A stretch of DNA of 35,335 nucleotides from an uncultured Phascolarctobacterium sp. (GCA_900547415.1 URGS01000018.1:1-35335); one strand, 5' to 3'; numbered from the stretch's first letter, positions 8,128 to 16,331 are shown. The notes: generated from the sequence alone by a model not told the origin. A program made the numbers and translations.

Positions 8128-9351
8128 CTATTTATAAAGAAGATATGGTTCTGCCTTTTTTTGGAATTCTTCGCATTCCTTCTGCCAACGAGCAAAGGCT
8201 TGCTGTGGTGCTTCACCCTGCCTTAGACTATCCTCGCCTAAAGCGATATCAGCCTTGTAACCAGGCTGCTTATAGCCTCGTTTGGTAAATTCTACATTGT
8301 TGGGGTAAAGAGCCATAACAGTTGAAGCTATGGTATATTCCAGCTCTGGTAGATTGACGGTTCGAGGATTGGTGATGTAGATTTCTACACCCTGAATGCA
8401 TTTGTCCTTGTTTCTGCCGTAGCGGGGAATGAAGCTGGCACTTCTGAAGCGTACTCCCTTAAGGCCAAGGCTCTCCAGAGCTTGTTTGAGCTGATGGGCA
8501 TTGGCGTATTCTGCTCCAACGAAATGGAAGGGCTTGGCAGTGCCAACACCTACTGCCATATTAGTATCGCCGCAGATACCTGTTACACCATAGAGAATAG
8601 ATGTTTCAACCGTAGGAATGAGGGGCGAGGGCTGAACCCATTCCAGACCAGTATCCTGCCACAGCATACTGCGTTTCCAGTTTTTCATAGGAATAACCTG
8701 GAGCTTGCAGTTGATGTTTTCTTCTTTGTTTATATATTGGGCATATTCGCCAATGGTCAGGCCATGACGGAGAGGAATAGAGTAGAGACCAATAAAGGTT
8801 GCATATTCAGGCTTTAGTACCGGTCCTTGAACTGCTCCTCCCAGAGGATTAGGACGGTCGAGAATGATAACATCCTTATTAAGCTTGGCGCATTCCTCCA
8901 TAATATAGGCTAAACTTGAAAAGTAGGTATAATGGCGTGTTCCTACGTCTTGAATATCTACCACCATGGCGTCGATACCTTCCAGCATAGCTGGTGTAGG
9001 ACGACGGTTATCGCCATAAAGACTGTAGATGGGAACATCATTGTATGTGGAATTCTGGATTTTTTTACCAGCTCTGACGGCACTGTAAAAGCCATGCTCG
9101 GGTACATAGATGGCCTTTAGGCCATAGCTTTGTCCTAGGCGATCTGCAGTAAGCTCCAAACTGCCATTGACACCGGATTGATTGGTGAAAAGACCCAGCG
9201 CTTTGCCTTGGAGCAGTTTGCTGTATTCAGGTTCGTCAATGCGTTCCGTACCTAAAATGGTTCTTTCTGCAGCTGCACTTGGATCCTGTTTTGCTGTTCC
9301 ACAGCCTGAAAGTAGCATGCATACCAACAATAGAAAAATTATTTTTCTCAT
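8128..9351 (-). CDS. NamZ-like (DUF1343) exo-beta-N-acetylmuramidase lipoprotein
   Basis: The 407-residue protein matches the DUF1343 family, whose characterised member NamZ of Bacillus releases terminal MurNAc from peptidoglycan fragments. Residues 1-17 are a lipoprotein signal with lipobox LSGC (Cys17), so the enzyme should be anchored outside the membrane. Family segments seen in order are LGLFTNQSGV, VPEHGFYSAVRAG, IYSLYGDNRRPTPAML, VVDIQDVGTRHYTYFSSL, ILDRPNPLGG and WVQPSPLIPT, then a region corresponding to NEGLG..GRGT that is here more divergent (GDTNMAVGVGTAKPFHFVGA). AAGGAGG precedes the ATG closely, and a good promoter is present. MurNAc use cannot be proved from sequence; no mur catabolic genes are adjacent. 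Confidence 0.85.
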   Translation of the reverse strand: MRKIIFLLLVCMLLSGCGTAKQDPSAAAERTILGTERIDEPEYSKLLQGKALGLFTNQSGVNGSLELTADRLGQSYGLKAIYVPEHGFYSAVRAGKKIQNSTYNDVPIYSLYGDNRRPTPAMLEGIDAMVVDIQDVGTRHYTYFSSLAYIMEECAKLNKDVIILDRPNPLGGAVQGPVLKPEYATFIGLYSIPLRHGLTIGEYAQYINKEENINCKLQVIPMKNWKRSMLWQDTGLEWVQPSPLIPTVETSILYGVTGICGDTNMAVGVGTAKPFHFVGAEYANAHQLKQALESLGLKGVRFRSASFIPRYGRNKDKCIQGVEIYITNPRTVNLPELEYTIASTVMALYPNNVEFTKRGYKQPGYKADIALGEDSLRQGEAPQQAFARWQKECEEFQKKAEPYLLYK

Positions 9352-9398
9352 AGGCGCCTCCTTGAGTGAATTAATAAACGTACACTATTGTTGCCTTT

Positions 9399-9427
9399 AT
9401 TATACATTAGAAAAAGTAATGTGACAA
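9399..9427 (-). promoter_or_regulatory. Sigma-A promoter of the NamZ-like gene
   Basis: On the minus strand TTGTCA, 17 bases and TATAAT (preceded by TG at the extended -10 position) lie 48 bases before the start codon. Confidence 0.8.
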
Positions 9428-9460
9428 TTTATTTATTCCTTGTTTTGTAAAGGCTTTGTA

Positions 9461-9494
9461 AAAGAAAATGCTGCCCTCAGCTGAAGGCAGCATT
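9461..9494 (-). terminator. Intrinsic terminator of the carbonic-anhydrase-like gene
   Basis: On the minus strand a 9-bp stem (AATGCTGCC with GGCAGCATT) has an 11-base loop and is followed by TTTTCTTTT. It starts 17 bases past the stop codon. Confidence 0.85.
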
Positions 9495-9511
9495 GTTTGT
9501 TAAAAAGGCTA

Positions 9512-10063
9512 TTAAACGATTTGTTCGCCGTGATATTTTTCGCCGTCGTTTTCAGGCAACAGACCATAGTGCTCGGTCCACAGGGTTTTGTATTTTATAG
9601 CCTGTGCGTGGATGGAGTCGAAGCCGTCATCGCCCAAGGTTTTGATAACTTTAGCAGGAATGCCTGCAACCAGAGAGTGGGGAGGAACGATGGTGCCCTT
9701 GGTTACTACAGCGCCAGCTGCAACAATGGAGCCAGTGCCGATTACAGCGCCGTCCAGAACGGTTGCATGCATACCGATAAGGCAGTGGTCCTCAACGGTG
9801 CAGGCATGGAGAAGTGCGCAGTGACCAACAGTTACATAGTCACCAACAACGCAGGCATAATTGTCGGCTACGTGGAGTACGCTGTTGTCCTGAATGTTGG
9901 AATAACGACCGATTTCGATACGGTTAACGTCACCGCGTACAACAACGCCAGGCCATACGCTGCTGTATTCTTTCATTTCAACCTTGCCAATAAGAGTAGC
10001 GGTGTTGAATGCATATGCTTTTTCGTCAATTTTGGGAGCTTGTCCTTCAAATTTAAAAATCAT
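9512..10063 (-). CDS. Gamma-carbonic anhydrase-like hexapeptide-repeat protein
   Basis: Left-handed beta-helix protein of 183 residues in the YrdA/PaaY/CaiE group of the gamma-carbonic anhydrase superfamily; cytoplasmic and normally trimeric. Hexapeptide repeats run from about residue 20 to 130. The three zinc-binding histidines are in place: His64 (VLHVAD), His81 and His86 (VGHCALLHAC). Arg43 and Asp45 (VVRGDVN) and Gln58 match conserved positions. A helical tail closes the trimer. Whether it hydrates CO2 or acts on another substrate (as PaaY does on CoA thioesters) cannot be told. It is monocistronic, with its own promoter and terminator. Confidence 0.88.
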   Translation of the reverse strand: MIFKFEGQAPKIDEKAYAFNTATLIGKVEMKEYSSVWPGVVVRGDVNRIEIGRYSNIQDNSVLHVADNYACVVGDYVTVGHCALLHACTVEDHCLIGMHATVLDGAVIGTGSIVAAGAVVTKGTIVPPHSLVAGIPAKVIKTLGDDGFDSIHAQAIKYKTLWTEHYGLLPENDGEKYHGEQIV

Positions 10064-10134
10064 ATATATTTCCCCTTTCAGAAATATTGCAGGCCTATAA
10101 AGGCTTGCTAATTAATAATTAACTCTATAGGCTA

Positions 10135-10163
10135 ATTATTAATCTAAAATAGGCTAATGTCAA
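10135..10163 (-). promoter_or_regulatory. Promoter of the gamma-CA-like gene
   Basis: On the minus strand a consensus TTGACA is followed after 17 bases by AATAAT, 72 bases before the start codon. A GAAAGGGG ribosome-binding site follows. Confidence 0.7.
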
Positions 10164-10200
10164 GGACTTCACAATGATTTCGCATTCTAGGCAGATTTAC

Positions 10201-10229
10201 TTGCAAGGCCTTGTCCTTGGACTTATAAT
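10201..10229 (+). promoter_or_regulatory. Promoter of the VTT-CYTH-GGT group; fixes the start
   Basis: TTGCAA, 17 bases and TATAAT. The expected transcription start is near 10236, so an in-frame ATG at 10174 would be untranscribed; the ATG at 10252 with AAAGGA before it is the usable start. Confidence 0.75.
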
Positions 10230-10251
10230 AATGGTATATGAAAGGATTTTT

Positions 10252-10929
10252 ATGAAAAATAGAAGAAATATTATGTTAATTTTACGAGTTATTGCTTACG
10301 GTATTTTTCTGGGAGCAGTAATTTATGGCGCTTATTCCTCGCCCTACAATCCTCATCCAAAGTCAACGGAGGATATACGGAATTGGGTAGCTGGCTTTGG
10401 CAGTCTGGCGCCTTTGATTTATGTGGCAGTCTACACTGTTCGCCCTGTTTTGTTCTTTCCGACTCTGCTGCTGAACTTGAGTGCAGGCGTTCTCTTTGGC
10501 CCCTTTTTGGGAGTGCTGCTGGTGCTGACAGGTGGCCTTGGCTGTGCCAGCTTTTGTTATCTGATGGGGCGCTTTGGCGGCGGTCAATGGCTGCTGAATA
10601 ATTTTGGCGGCAGCTGGGGTGAGCGCCTGAAGGCGTATCTTTTAGGCAAGGACAGCTTTACCAAAATGCTGTGGCTGCGTACTGTACCGATTTTTCCCTA
10701 TGACCCTGTAAGTATTATTTCCGGCAGCGTGGGACTTGATTACAAAATCTATGCTGCAGCTACTATTTTAGGTATGCTTCCGGGAGCAATTGCCTATAAT
10801 TTTTTGGCAGATTCCTTTGGTACCAGCAAATTTTATGGTGCAATCCTAGTGACGATTCTGGCCTTTGGTGTGCCTCTCGTATGGTGGAAGCGCTGTGGCG
10901 CTGCTAGAGACTTAGGTGAAGGTAAATAG
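10252..10929 (+). CDS. VTT-domain (TVP38/DedA-like) membrane protein
   Basis: Integral membrane protein of about 225 residues with the VTT (formerly SNARE-associated) domain found in TVP38/TMEM64 and DedA proteins, a family now linked to lipid scrambling or flipping. Segments match the family: FGSLAPLIYVAVYTVRPVLFFPT, LLNLSAGVLFGPFLGVLLVL, the glycine-rich cytosolic loop with MGRFGG, LWLRTVPIFPYDPVSIISGSVGL and a final GMLPGAIAYNFLADSFG helix. The start at 10252 was chosen because the promoter overlaps the upstream in-frame ATG. The CYTH protein follows after 20 bases without a terminator, so they probably share a transcript. The lipid substrate is unknown. Confidence 0.87.
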   Translation: MKNRRNIMLILRVIAYGIFLGAVIYGAYSSPYNPHPKSTEDIRNWVAGFGSLAPLIYVAVYTVRPVLFFPTLLLNLSAGVLFGPFLGVLLVLTGGLGCASFCYLMGRFGGGQWLLNNFGGSWGERLKAYLLGKDSFTKMLWLRTVPIFPYDPVSIISGSVGLDYKIYAAATILGMLPGAIAYNFLADSFGTSKFYGAILVTILAFGVPLVWWKRCGAARDLGEGK

Positions 10930-10949
10930 ACAGATAAGAAGGATGTGAA

Positions 10950-12371
10950 ATGATGGCTAAAAATACAGAGATTGAATTAAAGCTTGTAGTTAGCAAGGAA
11001 AATTTGAAGAAAATGCTGGGATTGGATTTTGTTCAGGAGGCTATCCGTCAGGATAGTAAGAAAAAGCGCAAGCTGATTTCCAGCTATTATGATACTGATG
11101 ATTTGGACTTTAAGGCTCAGGGTATTGCCTATCGTGTCCGTGATAAAGGCGATGGTACCTTTGAAGCTACAGTAAAAACATCACGCCGCAACAGCGCCGG
11201 TCTTAGCGAGCGTTTGGAACTGAATATTCCTCTGAGTGAGGATAAAGCAGTGCTGGAAGGATTTCTTGATTTAGGTCTGGAACAGGATTTAGTGGATTTG
11301 GCTCCTAATGGAGTGGTGCAGCTGTTCAAGGTCAGCGTGGAGCGCACTACCTACATTCTTGATTTGGACGGTGCTGTGGCAGAGCTGGCCATTGATAACG
11401 GACGTATTACTGCTGGGAAAGCCAAGGACAAGATTGATGAAATTGAAATAGAGCTTTTGGAAGGCGACAAGGGTGTACTGCTGGATTTTGCAGCACGTCT
11501 TGCAGCTGTAGTTCCCATGTTTGTAGAAAAGCGGAGCAAATTTGTACGTGGTCTGGCCCTTCGCGGTATTGAGACCAAGGAGGAGACCCTGCGCAGTCGT
11601 ATTAGCGGCGACGGCTGTCGTGAAGGCTTTACGGCAGCAATTCAGAAGCATTGTGATATGCTTTTAGATGGTCAGAAGGCACTTTTGGCGGAGGAGCTGG
11701 ACGAGAAATGGATTAAGGCTCTTAAAAAGGAGCTGTACTTCTTGCGCAGCCTGCTTGCTTGTGTAGAGACTGCGACTGATAAGATTTTGGCGGAGTCTGC
11801 TGCTGTAGAGCTGGAGATGTGGAGGCAGCAGGTGGAGCGCTGTCTTACCTTAAGTGAGCTGGAGGAGCTGTGGGATGAGCTCCAGTCTGGCAGCAAGCTG
11901 CTGGAGAAGAACTCCCTTGATGGCAAGCTGAGTACAGTTTATGCTGGCGCCTTGGAAAAGCTGGTACAAATGGCTCAGGCAGGAAGTCTGACTACTCTTG
12001 TTTTCGGCATTATCAGCTGGCTGTACAGCAGTTCCTGGAAAGACGAGGCGACCATGACAGCTCAGAGCATGGCAGTGGAGTGTCTTGATAAATGGCAGGC
12101 CAGTAAGAAAAAAGCAGAAACTGCAGAGGAAAAGCTTTTCCATGTGGAAAATATGCTGTTTTTAGCTAAGAACATTAGCGGTAAGGGATTTAGTCGTGAA
12201 GCGGAATTGCTGAAAAAAGCTCGGCGCAAGCTGGCAGAGCGGGTAGGCGTACAGCGTAAGGAACAGCTTATGGCTGAGCTGATGTCTGGTAGTTCATCTA
12301 AAAATCTTTACCGTGATTGTGGTGTAGTTTTGGGCTATTTATTGAATAAAAAAATAAACTTAAAGGATTGA
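10950..12371 (+). CDS. CYTH-domain triphosphatase-like protein with degenerate CHAD-like tail
   Basis: The N-terminal ~200 residues form a CYTH triphosphate-tunnel domain: the ExExK signature is E7, E9, K11, followed by SSYYDTDD, GIAYRVRDK, TVKTSRR, IDEIEIELLEGD and the late VEKRSKFVRG basic patch. Known members hydrolyse inorganic triphosphate or act as thiamine triphosphatases. Residues about 225-473 are helical and occupy the place of a CHAD domain, which binds polyphosphate in other CYTH-CHAD fusions. The typical V-H-x-x-R-V-x-x-R-R motif is not recognisable: WIKALKKELYFLRSLL stands at that point without the histidine. Length (473) fits the fusion. The next gene starts four bases after the stop codon. 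Confidence 0.82.
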   Translation: MMAKNTEIELKLVVSKENLKKMLGLDFVQEAIRQDSKKKRKLISSYYDTDDLDFKAQGIAYRVRDKGDGTFEATVKTSRRNSAGLSERLELNIPLSEDKAVLEGFLDLGLEQDLVDLAPNGVVQLFKVSVERTTYILDLDGAVAELAIDNGRITAGKAKDKIDEIEIELLEGDKGVLLDFAARLAAVVPMFVEKRSKFVRGLALRGIETKEETLRSRISGDGCREGFTAAIQKHCDMLLDGQKALLAEELDEKWIKALKKELYFLRSLLACVETATDKILAESAAVELEMWRQQVERCLTLSELEELWDELQSGSKLLEKNSLDGKLSTVYAGALEKLVQMAQAGSLTTLVFGIISWLYSSSWKDEATMTAQSMAVECLDKWQASKKKAETAEEKLFHVENMLFLAKNISGKGFSREAELLKKARRKLAERVGVQRKEQLMAELMSGSSSKNLYRDCGVVLGYLLNKKINLKD

Positions 12372-12375
12372 TGAT

Positions 12376-13992
12376 ATGAGCTTTGCTTTTAACGGACAAG
12401 AATATAATTATCCCTCCAGACGCAGAGTAGTCTATGCCAAGCGTGGCATGGTTTGCACCTCTCAGCCTTTGGCGGCACAGGCAGGTCTGGCCATTTTGCA
12501 GCAGGGAGGCAATGCGGTGGATGCAGCTGTAGCAACTGCTATTTGCATGACTGTTTTAGAGCCTACTAGTAACGGTTTGGGCAGCGACGCCTTCGCCTTA
12601 GTATGGATTAAGGACAAGCTGTATGCCCTTAACGGCAGTGGCTATGCACCAAAAAATTTAACTGCGGAGGTTCTGGCGGAGCAGGGCGTAACAGAAAAAA
12701 TTCCCTATCGTGGCTGGCAGTCCGTTAATATTCCTGGCGCAGTTTCTGCCTGGGCGGAGCTTCATAAGCGCTTTGGCAGGCTTCCCTTTGCCAAGCTGTG
12801 TGAGCCCGCTATTTACTACGCTGAGGAGGGTTACCCTCTGTCTCCGTTGATTCAGAAGCTGTGGGACGAAAGCGTTGCGTTGTTTGAGGAATACAAGGAT
12901 AAAGAAGAGTTCTGCGGCTGGTTTCCTACCTTTGCACCTGATGGTAAGGCCCCTGAGGTTGGTCAGCTGGTTAAGCTGCCTGATCATGGTAAAACTCTGC
13001 GCCAAATTGCTGAGACAAGCGGCGAAGCCTTCTATCGCGGTGAGGTAGCCGATACTATTGCTGCGTTCAGCGAAAAAACTGGCGGCTTTATCTCTAAGGA
13101 AGATTTGGCAAATTACCGTGCAGAATGGGTTGAGCCTCTGCATACAGAATATCGTGGTCATGAGGTGTGGGAGATCCCGCCTAATGGTCAGGGTATGACG
13201 GTGCTTATGGCACTGAACATTTTAAAGGGCTTTGATTTTGCAAAGAAGGAATGCGCCGACACCTATCACAAGCAGATTGAGGCTATGAAGCTGGCCTTTG
13301 CTGACACTATGGAATATGTTACTGACCCCCGTTATATGAATACTAAGGTTGAGGATATGCTTAGCGACGCATATGCTGAAGCACGCCGCAGCCTGATTGG
13401 CAAGGAGGCCCTGGAGCCCAAGCCTGGCAGTCCCTTTAGCGGCGGTACTATTTATCTTTGCACTGCAGATAACGAGGGTAACATGGTTTCACTGATACAG
13501 AGCAATTACAAGGGCTTTGGCTCCGGTATTGTAGTTCCTGGTACAGGTATTGCTCTTAATGACAGAGCCAGCGGCTTTTCCCTGAACCATGAATCTGACA
13601 ATTATCTTCAGCCCTGGAAAAAGCCCTACCACACCATTATTCCCGGCTTTTTGACTAAGGACGGCAAGGCTGTAGGTCCCTTTGGTGTTATGGGTGAATA
13701 TATGCAGCCTCAGGGACAGCTGCAGGTAGTTATGGATACGGTGGACTTTTTGATGAATCCTCAAAACGCACTGGACGCTCCCCGTTGGCAGTGGATTGAG
13801 GGCAAAAAGGTTCAGCTGGAGGACGGCGTTCCTGCAGAGATTGTAGCAGAGCTGCAGCGTCGTGGCCACGAAATAACTGTTATGAGCGATTACACCAGCT
13901 TTGGCCGTGGCCAGATTATCTGGCGTGATGAAAATGGTGTCTTGGCTGGTGCTACTGAGCCTCGTACTGACGGTACTGTGGCAGCCTGGTAA
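12376..13992 (+). CDS. Gamma-glutamyltransferase family protein (YwrD-like)
   Basis: Ntn-hydrolase of 538 residues with the family layout: GGNAVDAAVATA near residue 38, LGSDAFALVW near 75, PPNGQGMTVLMALNIL, and the self-cleavage region. The new N-terminal nucleophile should be Thr358 in SGGTIYLCTADNEGNMVSL, after which come FGSGIVVPGTGIALND and the glycine-rich GVMGEYMQPQGQ. There is no signal peptide, so it is probably cytoplasmic, as in the YwrD/amidohydrolase-type branch rather than secreted Ggt. Glutathione or another gamma-glutamyl or acyl-amide substrate is possible. It starts four bases after the CYTH gene, with AAAGGA in that gene's last codons, and is clearly in the same operon. Confidence 0.9.
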   Translation: MSFAFNGQEYNYPSRRRVVYAKRGMVCTSQPLAAQAGLAILQQGGNAVDAAVATAICMTVLEPTSNGLGSDAFALVWIKDKLYALNGSGYAPKNLTAEVLAEQGVTEKIPYRGWQSVNIPGAVSAWAELHKRFGRLPFAKLCEPAIYYAEEGYPLSPLIQKLWDESVALFEEYKDKEEFCGWFPTFAPDGKAPEVGQLVKLPDHGKTLRQIAETSGEAFYRGEVADTIAAFSEKTGGFISKEDLANYRAEWVEPLHTEYRGHEVWEIPPNGQGMTVLMALNILKGFDFAKKECADTYHKQIEAMKLAFADTMEYVTDPRYMNTKVEDMLSDAYAEARRSLIGKEALEPKPGSPFSGGTIYLCTADNEGNMVSLIQSNYKGFGSGIVVPGTGIALNDRASGFSLNHESDNYLQPWKKPYHTIIPGFLTKDGKAVGPFGVMGEYMQPQGQLQVVMDTVDFLMNPQNALDAPRWQWIEGKKVQLEDGVPAEIVAELQRRGHEITVMSDYTSFGRGQIIWRDENGVLAGATEPRTDGTVAAW

Positions 13993-14027
13993 AAATAAAA
14001 GCCTTGATGTTTATATAATATATAAGA

Positions 14028-14951
14028 ATGAGTGGTGATTTTGTGCGCTTATATACTGCGTTATTACAAGACAAAGAGGAGCTTTTGGCAGCATTTGATG
14101 CTAGCAATACTGCCTACAGGCTGAGCAAGCTGGCAGAGCTTTCACCAAAGCTTAAGTTTGCAGATATGAATGAGCTTATCTGTACCATGGATGCCGAAAA
14201 GGCGGCATCGTTCCGTTCCTTTAGCCAAAATTTGGATGCACTTTCCGGTGCTGCTGTTTCCTTGGATGAAGTTCAGCTTTTGGCTCCTGTTGTGCATCCG
14301 CGTCAGGATATTATTTGTCTGGGAATTAATTATGCTGCTCATGCTATTGAAGCAGGACATTTTTCACATACTGCCTTTGGCGGTGAGCGTCCCTATACCA
14401 TTTATTTTTCTAAAAGAGTTAATCGGGCCACTGCTTCAGGCGAAGCTATTCCTTCCTACAAGGGGCTTGTGGACAGTATTGACTATGAGGCTGAGCTGGG
14501 TGTTATTTTAGGCAAAGATGCTAAATGCGTTAGTGAAGAGGACGCCTTGGATTACGTTTTTGGCTATACCATTATTAATGACGTCAGTGCCCGCAATCTA
14601 CAGACACGACACAAGCAGTGGTACTTGGGCAAGAGCCTGGATGGTTTTACGCCTATGGGGCCCTGCATTGTTACTGCTGATGAAATTGAGGACGTGCAGA
14701 ATTTAGATATAAGCTGTCACGTAAATGGTGAACTGCGTCAAAGCAGCAATACTAAACTAATGATTCAGACTGTAGCCAGTGCTATTGCTGAGCTGAGTCA
14801 GGGCATTACATTGCAGGCAGGAACTATTATTGCTACGGGAACTCCTGCTGGCGTAGGTATGGGCATGAAGCCGCCTACATTCCTGAAAAAGGGCGATGAA
14901 ATCGTCTGCGAAATCAGCGGCATTGGCAAGCTGGTTAACACAGTAGAATAA
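14028..14951 (+). CDS. Fumarylacetoacetate hydrolase family protein
   Basis: FAH-fold hydrolase or decarboxylase of 307 residues. The metal site is visible as Glu154 and Glu156 in IDYEAELGVILG and Asp185 in IINDVSARNLQ. KSLDGFTPMGP and the late TGTPAGVGMGMKPP loop are also family hallmarks, and LGINYAAHAIE near residue 98 carries the catalytic-His region. Substrates in this family range from acylpyruvates and oxaloacetate to fumarylpyruvate, so none is assigned. Start choice is soft: the ATG at 14028 has no good SD, and a GTG at 14043 is a reasonable alternative. It lies 35 bases after the GGT gene and precedes a terminator, so it is probably the last gene of the operon. Confidence 0.88.
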   Translation: MSGDFVRLYTALLQDKEELLAAFDASNTAYRLSKLAELSPKLKFADMNELICTMDAEKAASFRSFSQNLDALSGAAVSLDEVQLLAPVVHPRQDIICLGINYAAHAIEAGHFSHTAFGGERPYTIYFSKRVNRATASGEAIPSYKGLVDSIDYEAELGVILGKDAKCVSEEDALDYVFGYTIINDVSARNLQTRHKQWYLGKSLDGFTPMGPCIVTADEIEDVQNLDISCHVNGELRQSSNTKLMIQTVASAIAELSQGITLQAGTIIATGTPAGVGMGMKPPTFLKKGDEIVCEISGIGKLVNTVE

Positions 14952-14961
14952 AGAAAAAATT

Positions 14962-15004
14962 AATCCCCATGGATTAGGCGCAAACCTTTTCCGTGGGGAT
15001 TTTG
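14962..15004. terminator. Bidirectional intrinsic terminator
   Basis: An 8-bp GC-rich stem (AATCCCCA with TGGGGATT) has T4 on the plus side and a T6 tract on the minus side. It serves the convergent FAH-family and metallophosphoesterase genes. Confidence 0.85.
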
Positions 15005-15005
15005 T

Positions 15006-16100
15006 TTATTTTCCTGTGCCAATAAGCTGTATAAGGACTATTTCAGGAGCTTTTTCTGTCCTGATAGGTGTGCCCCAATAGCCATAGCCGTTATTCGTAA
15101 TGGCAGTCATGCTGTCAAAGGCAGCCCTGCCATAATCTAAGAGGTACATTCTTTTGGTGATTAGTCGATTGGGAAAAAGCTGACCAGTATGAGTATGTCC
15201 TGCCAGATAAAGGTCATAGCCTGCCTCTGAGGCTGCCTGCATACGTCTTGGCTGGTGGTCCAGTATAATAGTATAGTAATGCTGGTTATTGCTGCTAAGG
15301 CGTTTCAGTTCCTTGACATCCTTGCTTTTACTGTAATCTTCTAGTCCAACAAGCTTTATTCGTCCATCTACAAAGGCGTAGCTGTCTCGAAGTACCTGAA
15401 TGTTTTGCTCCTCCAGACGCTTTTGCCAGCTTAGCGGCTGGTCGAGGTAGTCGTGGTTGCCATAGGCCATAAAGACACCCTTAGGTGCCTTAAGCTGACA
15501 GAGGGGAGCAAGGGAATTCTCCTTTAATACGTAGGCCTGCTTTTCGTCGAGAACATCGCCTGCTACAAGAACAAGGTCGGGCTGAAGCTGATTTACACGT
15601 TCTGTAAGACGTTGAGCATAGTCTTTTCCTAAAAGTCTGCCAAGATGGATATCACTGAGGAAAACGATTTTATAGTTTTCACCATGGGATAGCTTGGCAG
15701 TAGTAATTCTTTCAGTTCTCACAACGGGGCTATAGGCGTTTATACTGCCCCAGGCTATGAAGCAGAAAATAGCAATGACGCCAACAAGAGCCAGCTTTTC
15801 TGAGGGAAGAGGAAACCCGATGAACTTTGAGGCCAGCCAAAGCAGTAAATGTAAGACTGCCAATAGCAAGGAATAGTAGGCGAAAGCCATCCACAGGCCG
15901 CCAAGCCAGGAGCTGGCTTTTATAAGCAGCAAAGGTGCTGTTTCAGGTAGGGCTCTGGATATAATGTTATTGCAGGCTAAAAATAGGTATATTAGTCCAA
16001 AACTAAGACTGTGTGACAACGGAAAATTAATACGATAATAAAAATATGTAATTAAGAGCAGTAGCAGATTTACTGTGCCGATGAAAATAATAATATGCAT
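15006..16100 (-). CDS. Membrane-anchored metallophosphoesterase (YkuE/YaeI-like)
   Basis: A 364-residue protein with about four N-terminal transmembrane helices (residues about 2-22, 33-50, 66-92 and 103-120) followed by a calcineurin-type phosphoesterase domain. The di-metal ligands are complete: Asp150 and His152 (SDIHLG), Asp182 (AGDVLD), Asn215-His216 (GNHDY), His282, and His302/His304 (AGHTHTGQ). Relatives such as YkuE are exported phosphodiesterases, and YaeI/LpxG-like ones act on lipids; the substrate here is unknown. The domain is probably outside the membrane, but the topology is inferred. AGAAGGAG precedes the ATG, and it has its own promoter. Confidence 0.88.
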   Translation of the reverse strand: MHIIIFIGTVNLLLLLITYFYYRINFPLSHSLSFGLIYLFLACNNIISRALPETAPLLLIKASSWLGGLWMAFAYYSLLLAVLHLLLWLASKFIGFPLPSEKLALVGVIAIFCFIAWGSINAYSPVVRTERITTAKLSHGENYKIVFLSDIHLGRLLGKDYAQRLTERVNQLQPDLVLVAGDVLDEKQAYVLKENSLAPLCQLKAPKGVFMAYGNHDYLDQPLSWQKRLEEQNIQVLRDSYAFVDGRIKLVGLEDYSKSKDVKELKRLSSNNQHYYTIILDHQPRRMQAASEAGYDLYLAGHTHTGQLFPNRLITKRMYLLDYGRAAFDSMTAITNNGYGYWGTPIRTEKAPEIVLIQLIGTGK

Positions 16101-16147
16101 AGCAAGCTCCTTCTAAAGAGGTTTTTGATATTTTTATTTGTTACTTA

Positions 16148-16178
16148 ATTATAAAATCTAGAGTCAGCTTGAAGTCAA
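16148..16178 (-). promoter_or_regulatory. Probable promoter of the metallophosphoesterase gene
   Basis: On the minus strand TTGACT and TATAAT are 19 bases apart, a longer spacer than ideal, 48 bases before the start codon. Confidence 0.55.
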
Positions 16179-16246
16179 GAGGCAGAAGTAAATTTTTTGT
16201 AAATTAACCAGAGCTTTTAGGTATAGCTAGAGCTGGAGAAATATTA

Positions 16247-16331
16247 TATAATGGTGAGCAGAGGCGAGCTTTCGCCCTAGAGCGGAACAGGCTGACGGAG
16301 CCTGTCAAAATTTGCAGAGGAGGAAGTGTTG
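16247..16331 (+). promoter_or_regulatory. -10 box and two-hairpin leader of the broken nucleotidase gene
   Basis: A TATAAT (16247-16252) without a recognisable -35 is followed by a leader holding two hairpins: GGCGA/TCGCC near 16262-16276 and ACAGGCT/AGCCTGT near 16287-16305 with a GACGG loop. AGAGGAGG then provides the ribosome-binding site. No known riboswitch class fits well. Confidence 0.4.

Larger units (their letters stand above)
7842..8128. repeat. Inverted-repeat-bounded, hairpin-rich non-coding element (MITE-like)
   Basis: An 18-base terminal inverted repeat (7847-7864 with 8104-8121; 17 of 18 identical, the odd pair T/G) is extended by A/T runs and GC at both outer ends. It encloses about 240 bases with three hairpins: 7878-7923, 8008-8022 and 8047-8084. 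No protein is encoded. The element exactly fills the gap between convergent genes and reaches the stop codon of the minus-strand gene. The layout is that of a MITE or a solo IS remnant; alternatively, both ends could be parts of one folded RNA. No target duplication could be defined. Confidence 0.6.

Noticed and set aside
9497..10111. Plus-strand frame opposite the carbonic-anhydrase-like gene
   Set aside because: The minus strand carries the complete beta-helix protein with its three zinc histidines; the plus frame has no SD and is low in normal protein composition.
10174..10251. Upstream start for the VTT protein
   Set aside because: A consensus promoter lies within this stretch, so it would not be transcribed from that start; the ATG at 10252 has its own SD.
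16287..16305. Guanidine-II (mini-ykkC) riboswitch, suggested by an ACGG in the hairpin loop
   Set aside because: That class needs two hairpins with ACGR tetraloops; here only one loop contains ACGG and it has five bases. A fluoride (crcB) fold was also tried and does not align.
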